Shown piece after piece: positions 25,883-33,159 of a stretch of 64,000 bases of DNA (the stretch's first letter is position 1; each line of letters starts with the position of its first letter). The DNA comes from Paenibacillus methanolicus (GTDB lineage Bacteria; Bacillota; Bacilli; Paenibacillales; Paenibacillaceae). The position numbers were made by a program, and so were the translations under genes. The notes under the pieces were generated by a model, which saw only the letters and a list, made by a program, of their open reading frames with translations, did no database searches and was not told where the DNA came from. Where the stretch lies: NCBI RefSeq assembly GCF_008124765.1, contig NZ_VNHS01000005.1, forward strand, positions 372,001-436,000, in the 5' to 3' direction.

Positions 25883-26584
25883 ATGGGGCATAAAGGAGCA
25901 CAACTGTTCGACGCGATCAACGGCAAGCTGATCGTCTCCTGCCAGGCGCTGCCGGAGGAGCCGCTGCACAGTCCGTTCATCATGGGACGGATGGCGCGGG
26001 CGGCCGCGCTCGGCGGCGCGGCGGGCATTCGGGCGAACAGCGTGGAGGATATACGGGAGATCAAGCAAGAGGTGGTTCTTCCGATCATCGGCATCATCAA
26101 GCAGGTGTACGACGGTTCGGACGTGTTCATTACGCCGACGGCGAAGGAGGTCGAGGCGCTCTTCCGGGAAGGCGTGGACATGATCGCCATCGACGCGACC
26201 GACCGGATCAGACCGGACGGCACGACGATCGAGCAGGCGTTCCCGGCGCTGCGCCGGGCGTTCGGCGATAAGCTGTTCATGGCGGATTGCGCGACGTTCG
26301 AGGAGGCGGTTCGGGCGGCCGAGCTCGGATTCGACTGCGTGGCGACGACGCTGAGCGGCTATACGGCGGGGACTCGCGGACGCGCGCTGCCGGATCTGGA
26401 TATGGCGGAGCGGCTGGTGAAGACGGTGCGCGTGCCGGTCATCGCCGAGGGCGGCATCTCCACGCCGGAGGAGCTGAAGGCGCTGTTCGACGCCGGCGTT
26501 CATTCGGCGGTCGTCGGCTCGGCGATTACGCGGCCGCTCGAGCTTACGCGGCGGTTCGTCCGCGCGACCCGCGCTTTTGATTGA
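25883..26584 (+). CDS. nanE: N-acetylmannosamine-6-phosphate 2-epimerase
   Basis: A 233-residue TIM-barrel enzyme (NanE family) converting ManNAc-6-phosphate to GlcNAc-6-phosphate. Diagnostic segments are LIVSCQALPEEPLHSP near residues 15-30, GAAGIRANSVEDI near 43, PIIGIIKQ near 63, DATDRIRPDG near 105, CVATTLSGYT near 150 and VIAEGGISTPEE near 185. The start at 25883 uses GGAGGAGAAGGGG. An earlier ATG at 25850 overlaps the permease stop but would add 11 residues not typical of the family. Confidence 0.96.
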   Translation: MGHKGAQLFDAINGKLIVSCQALPEEPLHSPFIMGRMARAAALGGAAGIRANSVEDIREIKQEVVLPIIGIIKQVYDGSDVFITPTAKEVEALFREGVDMIAIDATDRIRPDGTTIEQAFPALRRAFGDKLFMADCATFEEAVRAAELGFDCVATTLSGYTAGTRGRALPDLDMAERLVKTVRVPVIAEGGISTPEELKALFDAGVHSAVVGSAITRPLELTRRFVRATRAFD

Positions 26585-26603
26585 ACGATTAGGGGGGAGA
26601 GCC

Positions 26604-27482
26604 GTGAAGGTGCTGGCGGCGGACATTGGGGGAACGTCGACGAAGATGGGGGTGTGCGACCGGTCCGGACAGGTGGAGCGTTATCGGGAGTATCCGACCG
26701 AGGCGCTGCAGGGCGGGCCGCATCTGATGGAGCGGCTCATCGCGAATTTAGCCGAATATGGGGAATATGACGCGATCGCGATCAGCACCGCGGGACAGGT
26801 GGACGCGGCGGCGGGCACGATCGTGTACGCCAACGGCAACATTCCGAACTACGCGGGCACGCGGATCAAAGACGCGTTGGAAGCGCGGTTCGGCAAGCCC
26901 GTCCGGGTCGAGAACGACGTGAACGCCGCCGCACTCGGCGAGGCTTGCTTCGGCGCGGCGCGCGGGTACCGTGATTTCCTCTGCCTTACCTTCGGTACGG
27001 GCATCGGCGGCGCGATCGTGCTGGACGGGAAGCTGTACCGGGGCGCCGATGGCGTCGCGGCCGAGTTCGGCCACATGTTCACGCATGCGCTCGGCGAGAG
27101 CGGGGACGCCGGGAAGGCCGCGTTCTATGAATCATACGCCTCGACGTCGGCGCTCGTGCGCATCGCGGCCGGCATCGATCCGCTGTGCGCGGACGGAAGG
27201 ACGTTCTTCGACCGGGTGAATCAAGGAGACGAGCGGATGGGCGCGATTTTGCAAGCTTGGGTATCCGAGACGGCGGCGGGATTGGCCTCGCTCATTCATA
27301 TTTTCAACCCGCCGGCGATCATCGTCGGGGGCGGCGTCATGGAGCAGGAGCCGCTCGTGCGGATGGTGGAGAAGCGAACCCGTGAACTGATCATGGACAG
27401 CTTTCAGGGCGTGCGCATCCTAAGGGCGGAGCTCGGCAACAAGGCGGGGATGCTGGGGGCGGCGTCGTTGTGGATGGCGTAG
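26604..27482 (+). CDS. nanK: ROK-family kinase, probable N-acetylmannosamine kinase
   Basis: A 292-residue ROK sugar kinase expected to phosphorylate ManNAc. ATP motif DIGGTSTKMGV lies at residues 7-17, with ENDVNAAALGEA near 105 and FGTGIGGAIVLDGKLYRG near 124. The sugar-binding EFGHM near 149 is followed by a segment where most ROK proteins have a zinc motif (CxCGxxGC). Here it reads ALGESGDAGKAAFYESYAS, with no cysteines, so zinc is probably not bound. The start codon is GTG 26604 with AGGGGGGAG three to four bases ahead. Position after nanE supports the role. Confidence 0.88.
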   Translation: MKVLAADIGGTSTKMGVCDRSGQVERYREYPTEALQGGPHLMERLIANLAEYGEYDAIAISTAGQVDAAAGTIVYANGNIPNYAGTRIKDALEARFGKPVRVENDVNAAALGEACFGAARGYRDFLCLTFGTGIGGAIVLDGKLYRGADGVAAEFGHMFTHALGESGDAGKAAFYESYASTSALVRIAAGIDPLCADGRTFFDRVNQGDERMGAILQAWVSETAAGLASLIHIFNPPAIIVGGGVMEQEPLVRMVEKRTRELIMDSFQGVRILRAELGNKAGMLGAASLWMA

Positions 27483-27534
27483 CGAAGACGGTAAGGAAGC
27501 GTCGGCAGAGCATGCATGAAGGGAGGAGAACGAC

Positions 27535-27990
27535 ATGATGATCGGAACGTTGTCCGATTGGCGCGCCTATGCGGGCGGCGGGCACGACAAGTTTGAAACG
27601 GCGCTGGATGCGTTGGCGCAGCTTGCGGCCGAGTCGCCTTCGCCGGGGCGGATCGACATCGACGGCGACCGGCTGTACGCGACCGTCATGCAGCTGGAGG
27701 GGAAATCGACCGCCGATCAATTGGCCGAGAAGCATGAACGTTATATTGACGTGCACGTCGTGCTGGAAGGAAAGGAACTCATCGGCTGGTCGCCGCTGCC
27801 CGAGGGTCTAGTTCCGGCGAAGCCATACGAAGCGGATGCGGACTATTTGCTGGCGGAACCTGCCGCAGACGAGACGCTGCTTCGTCTGGTACCGGGGATG
27901 TTCGCGGTGTTCTTCCCGCATGATCTTCATCGCCCCGGACTTGGGGAAGGCGAGATCATCAAGAAGATGGTGATGAAAATTCACGTGTGA
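27535..27990 (+). CDS. YhcH/YjgK/YiaL family protein (sialic acid pathway, NanQ-like)
   Basis: A 151-residue cupin-like protein of the DUF386 family. It shows MQLEGKSTADQLAEKHERY near residues 51-69, DVHVVLEGKELIGW, and FFPHDLHRPG near 126. The His/Glu pattern matches the metal site of YhcH. E. coli NanQ (YhcH), in the nan regulon, is reported to speed anomer interconversion of sialic acid pathway sugars. A strong GGGAGGAG site precedes the start. It is the last gene of the nan operon. Confidence 0.92.
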   Translation: MMIGTLSDWRAYAGGGHDKFETALDALAQLAAESPSPGRIDIDGDRLYATVMQLEGKSTADQLAEKHERYIDVHVVLEGKELIGWSPLPEGLVPAKPYEADADYLLAEPAADETLLRLVPGMFAVFFPHDLHRPGLGEGEIIKKMVMKIHV

Positions 27991-28027
27991 CCTATCCAAG
28001 GCAAAGCGTAGAGCGATTCGCGCATCG

Positions 28028-28056
28028 AGCGTCCCTTTCGACGAGGGGCGCTTTTT
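28028..28056 (+). terminator. Intrinsic terminator of the nan operon
   Basis: A nine-base-pair stem (28028-28036 with 28044-28052, one G-T) is followed by five Ts, 38 bases after the yhcH-like stop codon. Confidence 0.88.
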
Positions 28057-28164
28057 GGCGTGTTGGGGAATAGATGCGAAAAAAGATCCGCGTGGTGCTG
28101 GTCATATTGCCTTCCAATGTTTTACATTATTAATGGTGGATGCGGAACAAGAAGGAGGCGTGGG

Positions 28165-28665
28165 ATGAGCAGGCGCAATCGGAATGTATTAATTTTAGTC
28201 ATAGTCGCGTTTATCGTCATCATGAGCGTGATGCGTAATCGGGATAACGAAATTAGCGAAGTCGTCGACCGATCCATGCGGTATACGTTTCAAGAACCGT
28301 ACCGCTTTCCGTTCGAGGTGGACGAGGCGAGCTCCGAAGTCGCGATCGACAATCCGGACTCGCTACATCAGTTCATTTTCCGTTACGGGAACAAAGAGAC
28401 GGGGCAGCAGCTCAGCTATATCGTCAGCAAATTGGTGGATAATCCGCCGACTCCTGCAGACGGTCCAAACAGGGAGCGTCATCAGCTGAAGAACGGCAGA
28501 GCGGCTTATTACGAAGAGGACGAGTCGAGTCAAGGCATCTGGTGGCAGACGGAGAAGGGATTTACGGCCCGCATCATCTACGGTATCGACGGCTACCAAA
28601 CGCCGCTCGGCGACCGGAAGCTGACGCTCGAAGAACTGATCGATCTCGCGCAGCAGGCGCAGTGA
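28165..28665 (+). CDS. Hypothetical membrane-anchored protein
   Basis: A 166-residue protein with a basic N-terminus, one membrane helix (about residues 8-23) and an extracytoplasmic domain of about 140 residues with mixed beta/alpha pattern. It has no cysteine pairs and no recognised motif. The start has AAGGAGG seven bases upstream; the frame is open 35 codons further but without a site. A plausible promoter (TTGCCT at 28107, AT-rich -10 near 28129) suggests it begins a new unit after the nan terminator. Function unknown. Confidence 0.8.
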   Translation: MSRRNRNVLILVIVAFIVIMSVMRNRDNEISEVVDRSMRYTFQEPYRFPFEVDEASSEVAIDNPDSLHQFIFRYGNKETGQQLSYIVSKLVDNPPTPADGPNRERHQLKNGRAAYYEEDESSQGIWWQTEKGFTARIIYGIDGYQTPLGDRKLTLEELIDLAQQAQ

Positions 28666-28705
28666 TGGCACGCGAATTGGAGCATCAATCGAAGGAGGCA
28701 ACCGC

Positions 28706-29608
28706 ATGAGCGAATATTTCTGGGACGGCCAGATCGAGTACTTGCGCAATACGAGGGGGCTGTACTATAACGACGACTATCTCGCGTTCCTGATTCAATC
28801 CGTGTGGAAAATAAACCGGCCGGTGCGCGTCGTCGATTTCGGCTGCGGATACGGCTTTCTGGCCGCCAAACTGATGCCGCTCCTGCCGGCGGGATCTAGC
28901 TATATCGGGATCGACGCGGGACCACGGCTGATCGGGCAAGCGCGCGAGTTGTTCCGGGACGCGCCGTTCGCCGCCGCGTTCATCGAGGGCGATCTGACGA
29001 CGATGGACGTCGATCGCGCGTACGATCTGGCCGTCTGCCATGCGTTCCTGCTGCATATGGAAGACCCTCTAGCGATGCTGCGCAAGATGGTCGATTGCTT
29101 GGAAGACGGCGGACGGATCGCGTGCTTCGAGCCGCATTGGATCGCGAACATGGCGAACTATCACGTGGATGGCCATCCGTTGTCGGAAGTCGTCCAGCTT
29201 GGCGTGCTGCAGAAGCTGTTCGAGCGGGACGCGGCGCGGGGCGGGCGCGACGGCAACATCGGATTGAAGCTTCCGGTCTATCTCAGCGAGCTTGGCGTTC
29301 GCGACATCGACTGCCGGGTCAGCGACAAGGTCAATTTCCTCAATCCCGCCGAGGATGCGGGACGGGCGGATGCGCTGTTCAACGCCTTGAAGGAGGAAGG
29401 GATCGGAGCGGATCCCGGCGAAGCCGATGCTTACCTAGCCAATCTAACGGGCCGCGGTATTACCGAGGAGGAAGCGATGCGGGGGTATAGGGCGGAACTG
29501 CTCCTCTCTCAAGCATTCAGCCGCGAGAGCGCGCTTGTCTATGCCCCGAATATGAAAATCACGTCCGGGGTCGTTCGACGCTCGAATGAAGCATTAGCCG
29601 GCGAATAA
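28706..29608 (+). CDS. SAM-dependent methyltransferase (class I)
   Basis: A 300-residue protein with a Rossmann methyltransferase domain (residues 20-160). SAM-binding motif I is VVDFGCGYGFLAAKL near 40-54, the acidic strand end is IGID near 69, motif II/III is AFIEGDLTTMD near 92, and post-motif is DLAVCHAFLLHM near 106. A helical C-terminal domain of about 130 residues follows, probably for substrate. The substrate is unknown. The ribosome site is GAAGGAGG. Confidence 0.9.
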   Translation: MSEYFWDGQIEYLRNTRGLYYNDDYLAFLIQSVWKINRPVRVVDFGCGYGFLAAKLMPLLPAGSSYIGIDAGPRLIGQARELFRDAPFAAAFIEGDLTTMDVDRAYDLAVCHAFLLHMEDPLAMLRKMVDCLEDGGRIACFEPHWIANMANYHVDGHPLSEVVQLGVLQKLFERDAARGGRDGNIGLKLPVYLSELGVRDIDCRVSDKVNFLNPAEDAGRADALFNALKEEGIGADPGEADAYLANLTGRGITEEEAMRGYRAELLLSQAFSRESALVYAPNMKITSGVVRRSNEALAGE

Positions 29609-29703
29609 TAGGAAAGACGGACGGCGGAAGTTTCTCTTTTTGCCCCCGACAACGTTCGATATGCTGAAGTTGAATGTTGATGGGGAATAAGGGAGGATGA
29701 GTC

Positions 29704-30501
29704 ATGACGGAGAGGCTGATCGGCATCGCGCTGCTGACGCTAACGATCCATGCGGCGGAGACGCTGTCGTATGCGGTCCGCATGGCCGGCATTCGTACCG
29801 GCAAGCTGGCGATCGCGCTGTCGCTGACGGGGATGATCGTGCTGGTGGCGCGTACTTCTAATATTGCCCAAGGGACGATGACGGGGAAGATCGTGGATTT
29901 CGCGAAACGCCACGCTGAGTTCGATTTGGCCGGGAGCTTCCGGTTCATTATCGGGGGCGCGTCGGTTGGCACGCTGATCGCGATCGCGCTGTTTCCGACG
30001 TTCGTGCAGCTATCGGCCCGAATGATCGACCATCTGGAGAAAGCCGGTTCCGTGCCCGGGATGGCGCGGAACCTCATGCGCGCCGATGCGATCCGGCATA
30101 GCGTGCATCATATCCGCAGACCGCGGCTGGCGATGGTGCGGCGCTTCCGCAAGGGTGCCTACCCGCCGCGTCTGATGGCGCTGAACGGCTTCGTCACGGC
30201 GGTCTATACGGTAGGCGTGCTCGCGGCGCTGTATGCGTCTTCGCTGCCGGGCCCCTATAGTATCGGCATTTCGCAATCGTCGGGCTTAATCAACGGGCTG
30301 GCGACCATTTTGCTGACGGTGTTGATCGATCCGCATGTGGCGCTGCTGACGGATCGGGCGCTGCGCAAGGAGGCGGCGCTCGCTTCGGTCAACCAGTTAT
30401 ACGGCGCTCTTATGCTGTCGCGGCTGGGCGGCACGCTGCTTGCGCAGGCGCTGTTCCTGCCGGCGGCCTATTGGGTGCAATGGGTGGTACCCTATTTGTA
30501 A
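29704..30501 (+). CDS. amj: Lipid II flippase, Amj family
   Basis: A 265-residue polytopic membrane protein matching B. subtilis Amj (YdaH, DUF2837), an alternative to MurJ that flips lipid II outward for peptidoglycan synthesis. Family segments are TIHAAETLSYAVRMAGIRTG near residues 14-33, ARTSNIAQG near 49, RADAIRHSVHHIRRPRL near 126-142, NGFVTAVYTVGVLAALYAS near 160 and LIDPHVALLTDRAL near 205. In B. subtilis amj is induced by envelope stress through sigma-M. I see no sigma-M promoter here. Confidence 0.92.
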   Translation: MTERLIGIALLTLTIHAAETLSYAVRMAGIRTGKLAIALSLTGMIVLVARTSNIAQGTMTGKIVDFAKRHAEFDLAGSFRFIIGGASVGTLIAIALFPTFVQLSARMIDHLEKAGSVPGMARNLMRADAIRHSVHHIRRPRLAMVRRFRKGAYPPRLMALNGFVTAVYTVGVLAALYASSLPGPYSIGISQSSGLINGLATILLTVLIDPHVALLTDRALRKEAALASVNQLYGALMLSRLGGTLLAQALFLPAAYWVQWVVPYL

Positions 30502-30516
30502 GGGAAGGAGTTTTGC

Positions 30517-30834
30517 ATGAAGCGAGTAATGAAATGGGTCGCCGGTTGGTTCGTCCTGCTGGCCGCATTCCTCATGCTTACGCGACCCGGCGATATGGAG
30601 TATTACGTGTGGTTGTTAAAGAAGCACGAGATTCACTGCACGATCGACGGAGGAACGACATCGTGCTGGAAAGGCGGACAGCCGATCGAAGAGGTGTCCC
30701 GAAGTTTCCATAACCGGCTGCTCTTTACGCAGGTCAGGGATATCTACAAGGAAGGCAATAAGGTGTATGACATTCGAGCAGTCGGCGTGTTTCACCGATA
30801 TTATGATTTTACGTCCATCCAGATCTACAATTGA
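30517..30834 (+). CDS. Hypothetical small secreted or membrane-anchored protein
   Basis: A 105-residue protein with an N-terminal hydrophobic helix (about residues 6-22), which may be a signal anchor, and a small domain with two cysteines (CTIDGGTTSCW, near residues 41-51) that could form a disulfide. It lies 15 bases after amj with GGGAAGGAG upstream, so co-transcription is likely. No family recognised. Confidence 0.75.
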   Translation: MKRVMKWVAGWFVLLAAFLMLTRPGDMEYYVWLLKKHEIHCTIDGGTTSCWKGGQPIEEVSRSFHNRLLFTQVRDIYKEGNKVYDIRAVGVFHRYYDFTSIQIYN

Positions 30835-30855
30835 CGAATAAAGCAGGTGCGAACA

Positions 30856-31194
30856 ATGAAATTCATGTGGTGCTGGCGGTGCGAACAGGACATGCCGATG
30901 TTGGACGAGGAGGAATACGCGCGTATGAACGCGTTATATGGCGAATGCATGAGGGCTACGGAGGAATTTCGCCTGAAGCATGGGCTGCCGGCGCAAATGA
31001 CGTCGATGAACGAACGGTTTCGCCCGGTTGTGGAAGCCTATGAGCAGCTGACCGGCTATTCGAACGTGCATCATAATGCGATCATGCACCACCGCATTTC
31101 GATGTACGGCGTGCGCTGCAACTGCTGCGGCAAGCCGCTCCGGACGCCAACGGCCAATTTGTGCGCGGCATGCGGGACGACCCAATCGATGTAA
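30856..31194 (+). CDS. Small zinc-ribbon protein of unknown function
   Basis: A 112-residue cytoplasmic-looking protein with cysteine pairs at both ends: WCWRCEQD near residue 5 and CNCCGKPL plus CAACG near the C-terminus. Together these suggest a split zinc ribbon around a helical middle. ATG 30856 is chosen for AGGTG seven bases ahead over a GTG at 30847. It is followed by a good terminator, closing the amj unit. Confidence 0.75.
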   Translation: MKFMWCWRCEQDMPMLDEEEYARMNALYGECMRATEEFRLKHGLPAQMTSMNERFRPVVEAYEQLTGYSNVHHNAIMHHRISMYGVRCNCCGKPLRTPTANLCAACGTTQSM

Positions 31195-31200
31195 CGAATG

Positions 31201-31238
31201 AAGGCACTTGGCAAGGGCAAGCCCGCATGTGCCTTTTT
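31201..31238 (+). terminator. Intrinsic terminator after zinc-ribbon gene
   Basis: AAGGCAC (31201-31207) pairs with GTGCCTT (31229-31235), an inner GGGC/GCCC pair extends the stem, and five Ts follow. Confidence 0.85.
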
Positions 31239-31296
31239 GGAAATATCCGCAACAACCCGGTCGCTTCGGCCGTCTGGAACGTGAAGGAGGGAGCGC

Positions 31297-31716
31297 ATGA
31301 GAACGATGATCTTCATGCTGCTGCTTGGACTTGGCTTCTTGCTAACCGGGTGCAGCGAGCAGCCGAGCTTGCTGACGTTGAAGCAGGTCGAAGAGAGTTT
31401 TGATCGTCAAGGCATACCGCTGATCCCATCCCCGGAACTAGCGCCGAACAGTATCTTTCGCATGACGCTCCGCGGCGTGACGCCTGAAGGTTTCTCCGTG
31501 AACGGCGATCAGCTGGTCACCGTGTATATGTTGAAATCAGCCAAGGAAGTAAGCAAGGCCGTCTTGGAGTTTGAAGACAATACGGCGGCGGCCGGCGTTG
31601 AAGATCACAACCGCTATGAAGCGGGGAACGTGTTTATTTTCTATGGCGCTGAAGGGATTCACAAGGACGAGCGAGTCGATCAGGCTATAGAACGGCTGAG
31701 GGGCATGCTGAAGTAG
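31297..31716 (+). CDS. Hypothetical lipoprotein
   Basis: A 139-residue protein with a lipoprotein signal ending in LLTGC (lipobox, cysteine at residue 19). The mature part is about 120 residues with a beta-rich middle (FRMTLRGVTPEGFSV, then GDQLVTVYML). It has no recognised domain. AAGGAGGG precedes the start. A short hairpin without a T-run (31716-31742) follows the stop. Confidence 0.8.
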   Translation: MRTMIFMLLLGLGFLLTGCSEQPSLLTLKQVEESFDRQGIPLIPSPELAPNSIFRMTLRGVTPEGFSVNGDQLVTVYMLKSAKEVSKAVLEFEDNTAAAGVEDHNRYEAGNVFIFYGAEGIHKDERVDQAIERLRGMLK

Positions 31717-31763
31717 AACGACCGCGATCGGGGCAGTCGTTCCGTCATGGGGTGAATCGTTAG

Positions 31764-31820
31764 CTAGAGCAGCGAAGCCATCAGCGCGGTAAATAAAATG
31801 TAGATGCGGGTTACCATCAT
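31764..31820 (-). CDS. Candidate 18-residue hydrophobic peptide
   Basis: On the minus strand an AAGGAGG site stands four bases ahead of ATGATG. The frame encodes MMVTRIYILFTALMASLL and then stops. The peptide is a single potential membrane helix with one arginine, like type I toxin or small membrane peptides. It sits alone in a 255-base gap between two plus-strand genes. No promoter is evident. It could be chance. Confidence 0.35.
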   Translation of the reverse strand: MMVTRIYILFTALMASLL

Positions 31821-31971
31821 GAAGCCTCCTTGGGATGAAAAACGAACTTTTCTGCAACATTTGCCAGCTCTAGTATGCATAGCGGTAAGACGCATTATGC
31901 AGTTATTGGCACGCATGATAAGTTCGGGTTGGGGGGCGTGTATTCGATCGTTGCGGGAAGGAGTCCGTATT

Positions 31972-32250
31972 ATGAGCTTGATCACGCTGCGGATCATCGC
32001 GAGTGGCATGGCGCTGGCGGCGATTGCCGCTTTCACCGTTGACGGACTTTTGGTTTCCTATCGGCAGCCTTACGACGGGTTCGGCATCTTGGCGACGTTC
32101 ATCCTGCCTCCGGTTGGAATCGTAGCCGCAAGTATCGCGAACAAGAGATCGGACGCCGCCAAGGATCTCCTCCTCATTTGCTTGAATATCCTCGCTTTTT
32201 TCACGTTTGGGCTGTATATGTTTTTCGGCACGCTGTTTTGGGGTCCATGA
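31972..32250 (+). CDS. Hypothetical small membrane protein
   Basis: A 92-residue protein with three hydrophobic segments (about residues 5-25, 38-55 and 65-88) and a short charged loop NKRSDAAKD. GGAAGGAG precedes ATG 31972; the frame is open upstream, but the added part is hydrophilic and unlikely. No family recognised. Confidence 0.7.
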   Translation: MSLITLRIIASGMALAAIAAFTVDGLLVSYRQPYDGFGILATFILPPVGIVAASIANKRSDAAKDLLLICLNILAFFTFGLYMFFGTLFWGP

Positions 32251-32276
32251 AGCACCGAAAGCGGGAGGGGAAAGGG

Positions 32277-32399
32277 ATGGAATTTCTCGGCATCGTCATC
32301 GTGATCGGATTTATTTTCATTATTGCGTATCTCAGGGCGATTCATATTTCGCTCCAGCGGTTATTGGAGACCAAGGGGACCGATCGAGATCTTCATTGA
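32277..32399 (+). CDS. Hypothetical 40-residue single-span membrane protein
   Basis: Begins MEFLGIVIVIGFIFIIAY (one helix) followed by a basic/acidic tail of about 20 residues. GGGAGGGGAAAGGG is a strong ribosome site. It lies 26 bases after the 92-residue membrane protein and is probably co-transcribed. Function unknown. Confidence 0.65.
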   Translation: MEFLGIVIVIGFIFIIAYLRAIHISLQRLLETKGTDRDLH

Positions 32400-32436
32400 T
32401 CGGGCAAGGCCTAGGTACGGGACAAGGAGTGAGCGA

Positions 32437-32817
32437 ATGGAAGAAATCAAGCATGCGCCCGGCACGATCGACGCGTATATCGCCGGGGTTGCGCCCGATA
32501 TCCGGGAGCGGCTGCAGGCGCTTCGGAACGTGATCAAGGAAGCCGCGCCGGATGCGACGGAGAAGATGAGCGACCAGATGCCGACGTTCGAGCTGCACGG
32601 CGATCTGGTTCATTTCGCGGCCTTCGCCAACCATATCGGGTTCAATCCGACGCCGAGCGGGATCGCGGCATTCCGAGAGGAGCTGTCGGCATACAAGGGC
32701 GATGAAGGAACGGTTCAGTTCCCGCCGGATCAACCGCTGCCGCTTGATCTCGTGCGGGCTATCGTTCGATTCCGGGTAGCCGAGAACATCGAGCAAGCGA
32801 CGAAGAAGAAGTCGTGA
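32437..32817 (+). CDS. DUF1801 / YdhG-like protein
   Basis: A 126-residue protein of the DUF1801 fold (YdhG/Fra group; B. subtilis Fra is a frataxin-like iron chaperone, but most members are uncharacterised). Signature blocks are IDAYIAGVAPDIRERLQALR near residues 10-29, EKMSDQMPTFELHGDLVHFAAF near 42-62 (split over this range), and IGFNPTPSGI near 67. The ribosome site is AAGGAG. Good family confidence, weak function. Confidence 0.88.
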   Translation: MEEIKHAPGTIDAYIAGVAPDIRERLQALRNVIKEAAPDATEKMSDQMPTFELHGDLVHFAAFANHIGFNPTPSGIAAFREELSAYKGDEGTVQFPPDQPLPLDLVRAIVRFRVAENIEQATKKKS

Positions 32818-32866
32818 TGCTCGATCCCGCAGCCCGTTCCAATCCTACATAACGCATGACCGCAAG

Positions 32867-32891
32867 AACCGCCCGCAACGGCGGTTTTTTT
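32867..32891 (+). terminator. Intrinsic terminator after DUF1801 gene
   Basis: AACCGCC (32867-32873) pairs with GGCGGTT (32880-32886) and seven Ts follow. The remaining bases to 33159 show no gene. A lone CGCAATAGTCGG at 33038-33049 resembles the core of the 51-bp arrays. Confidence 0.88.
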
Positions 32892-33159
32892 ATTTGCGGC
32901 TTTGGCGGTCGTCACGCTTCGGGTTCGTACTCGTGCCGAGCAGCCATGCGCCGGCAGTCGGACGTGCGGCGCGGCGTCGATTTCGACGATTCCAAGTCCG
33001 AAATGCGGAGGAATGAAGCAATGGGAATGAGATTCGGCGCAATAGTCGGAATGCATCCCTCGCGCAGTCGTTTTACCCCCTGTTCGAACTCGCGCCGGGC
33101 AGGATAAGGTGGGGGCGTGAACGTATCCCGTTCACCAAATCGGAACTGGAGGGATCTTG

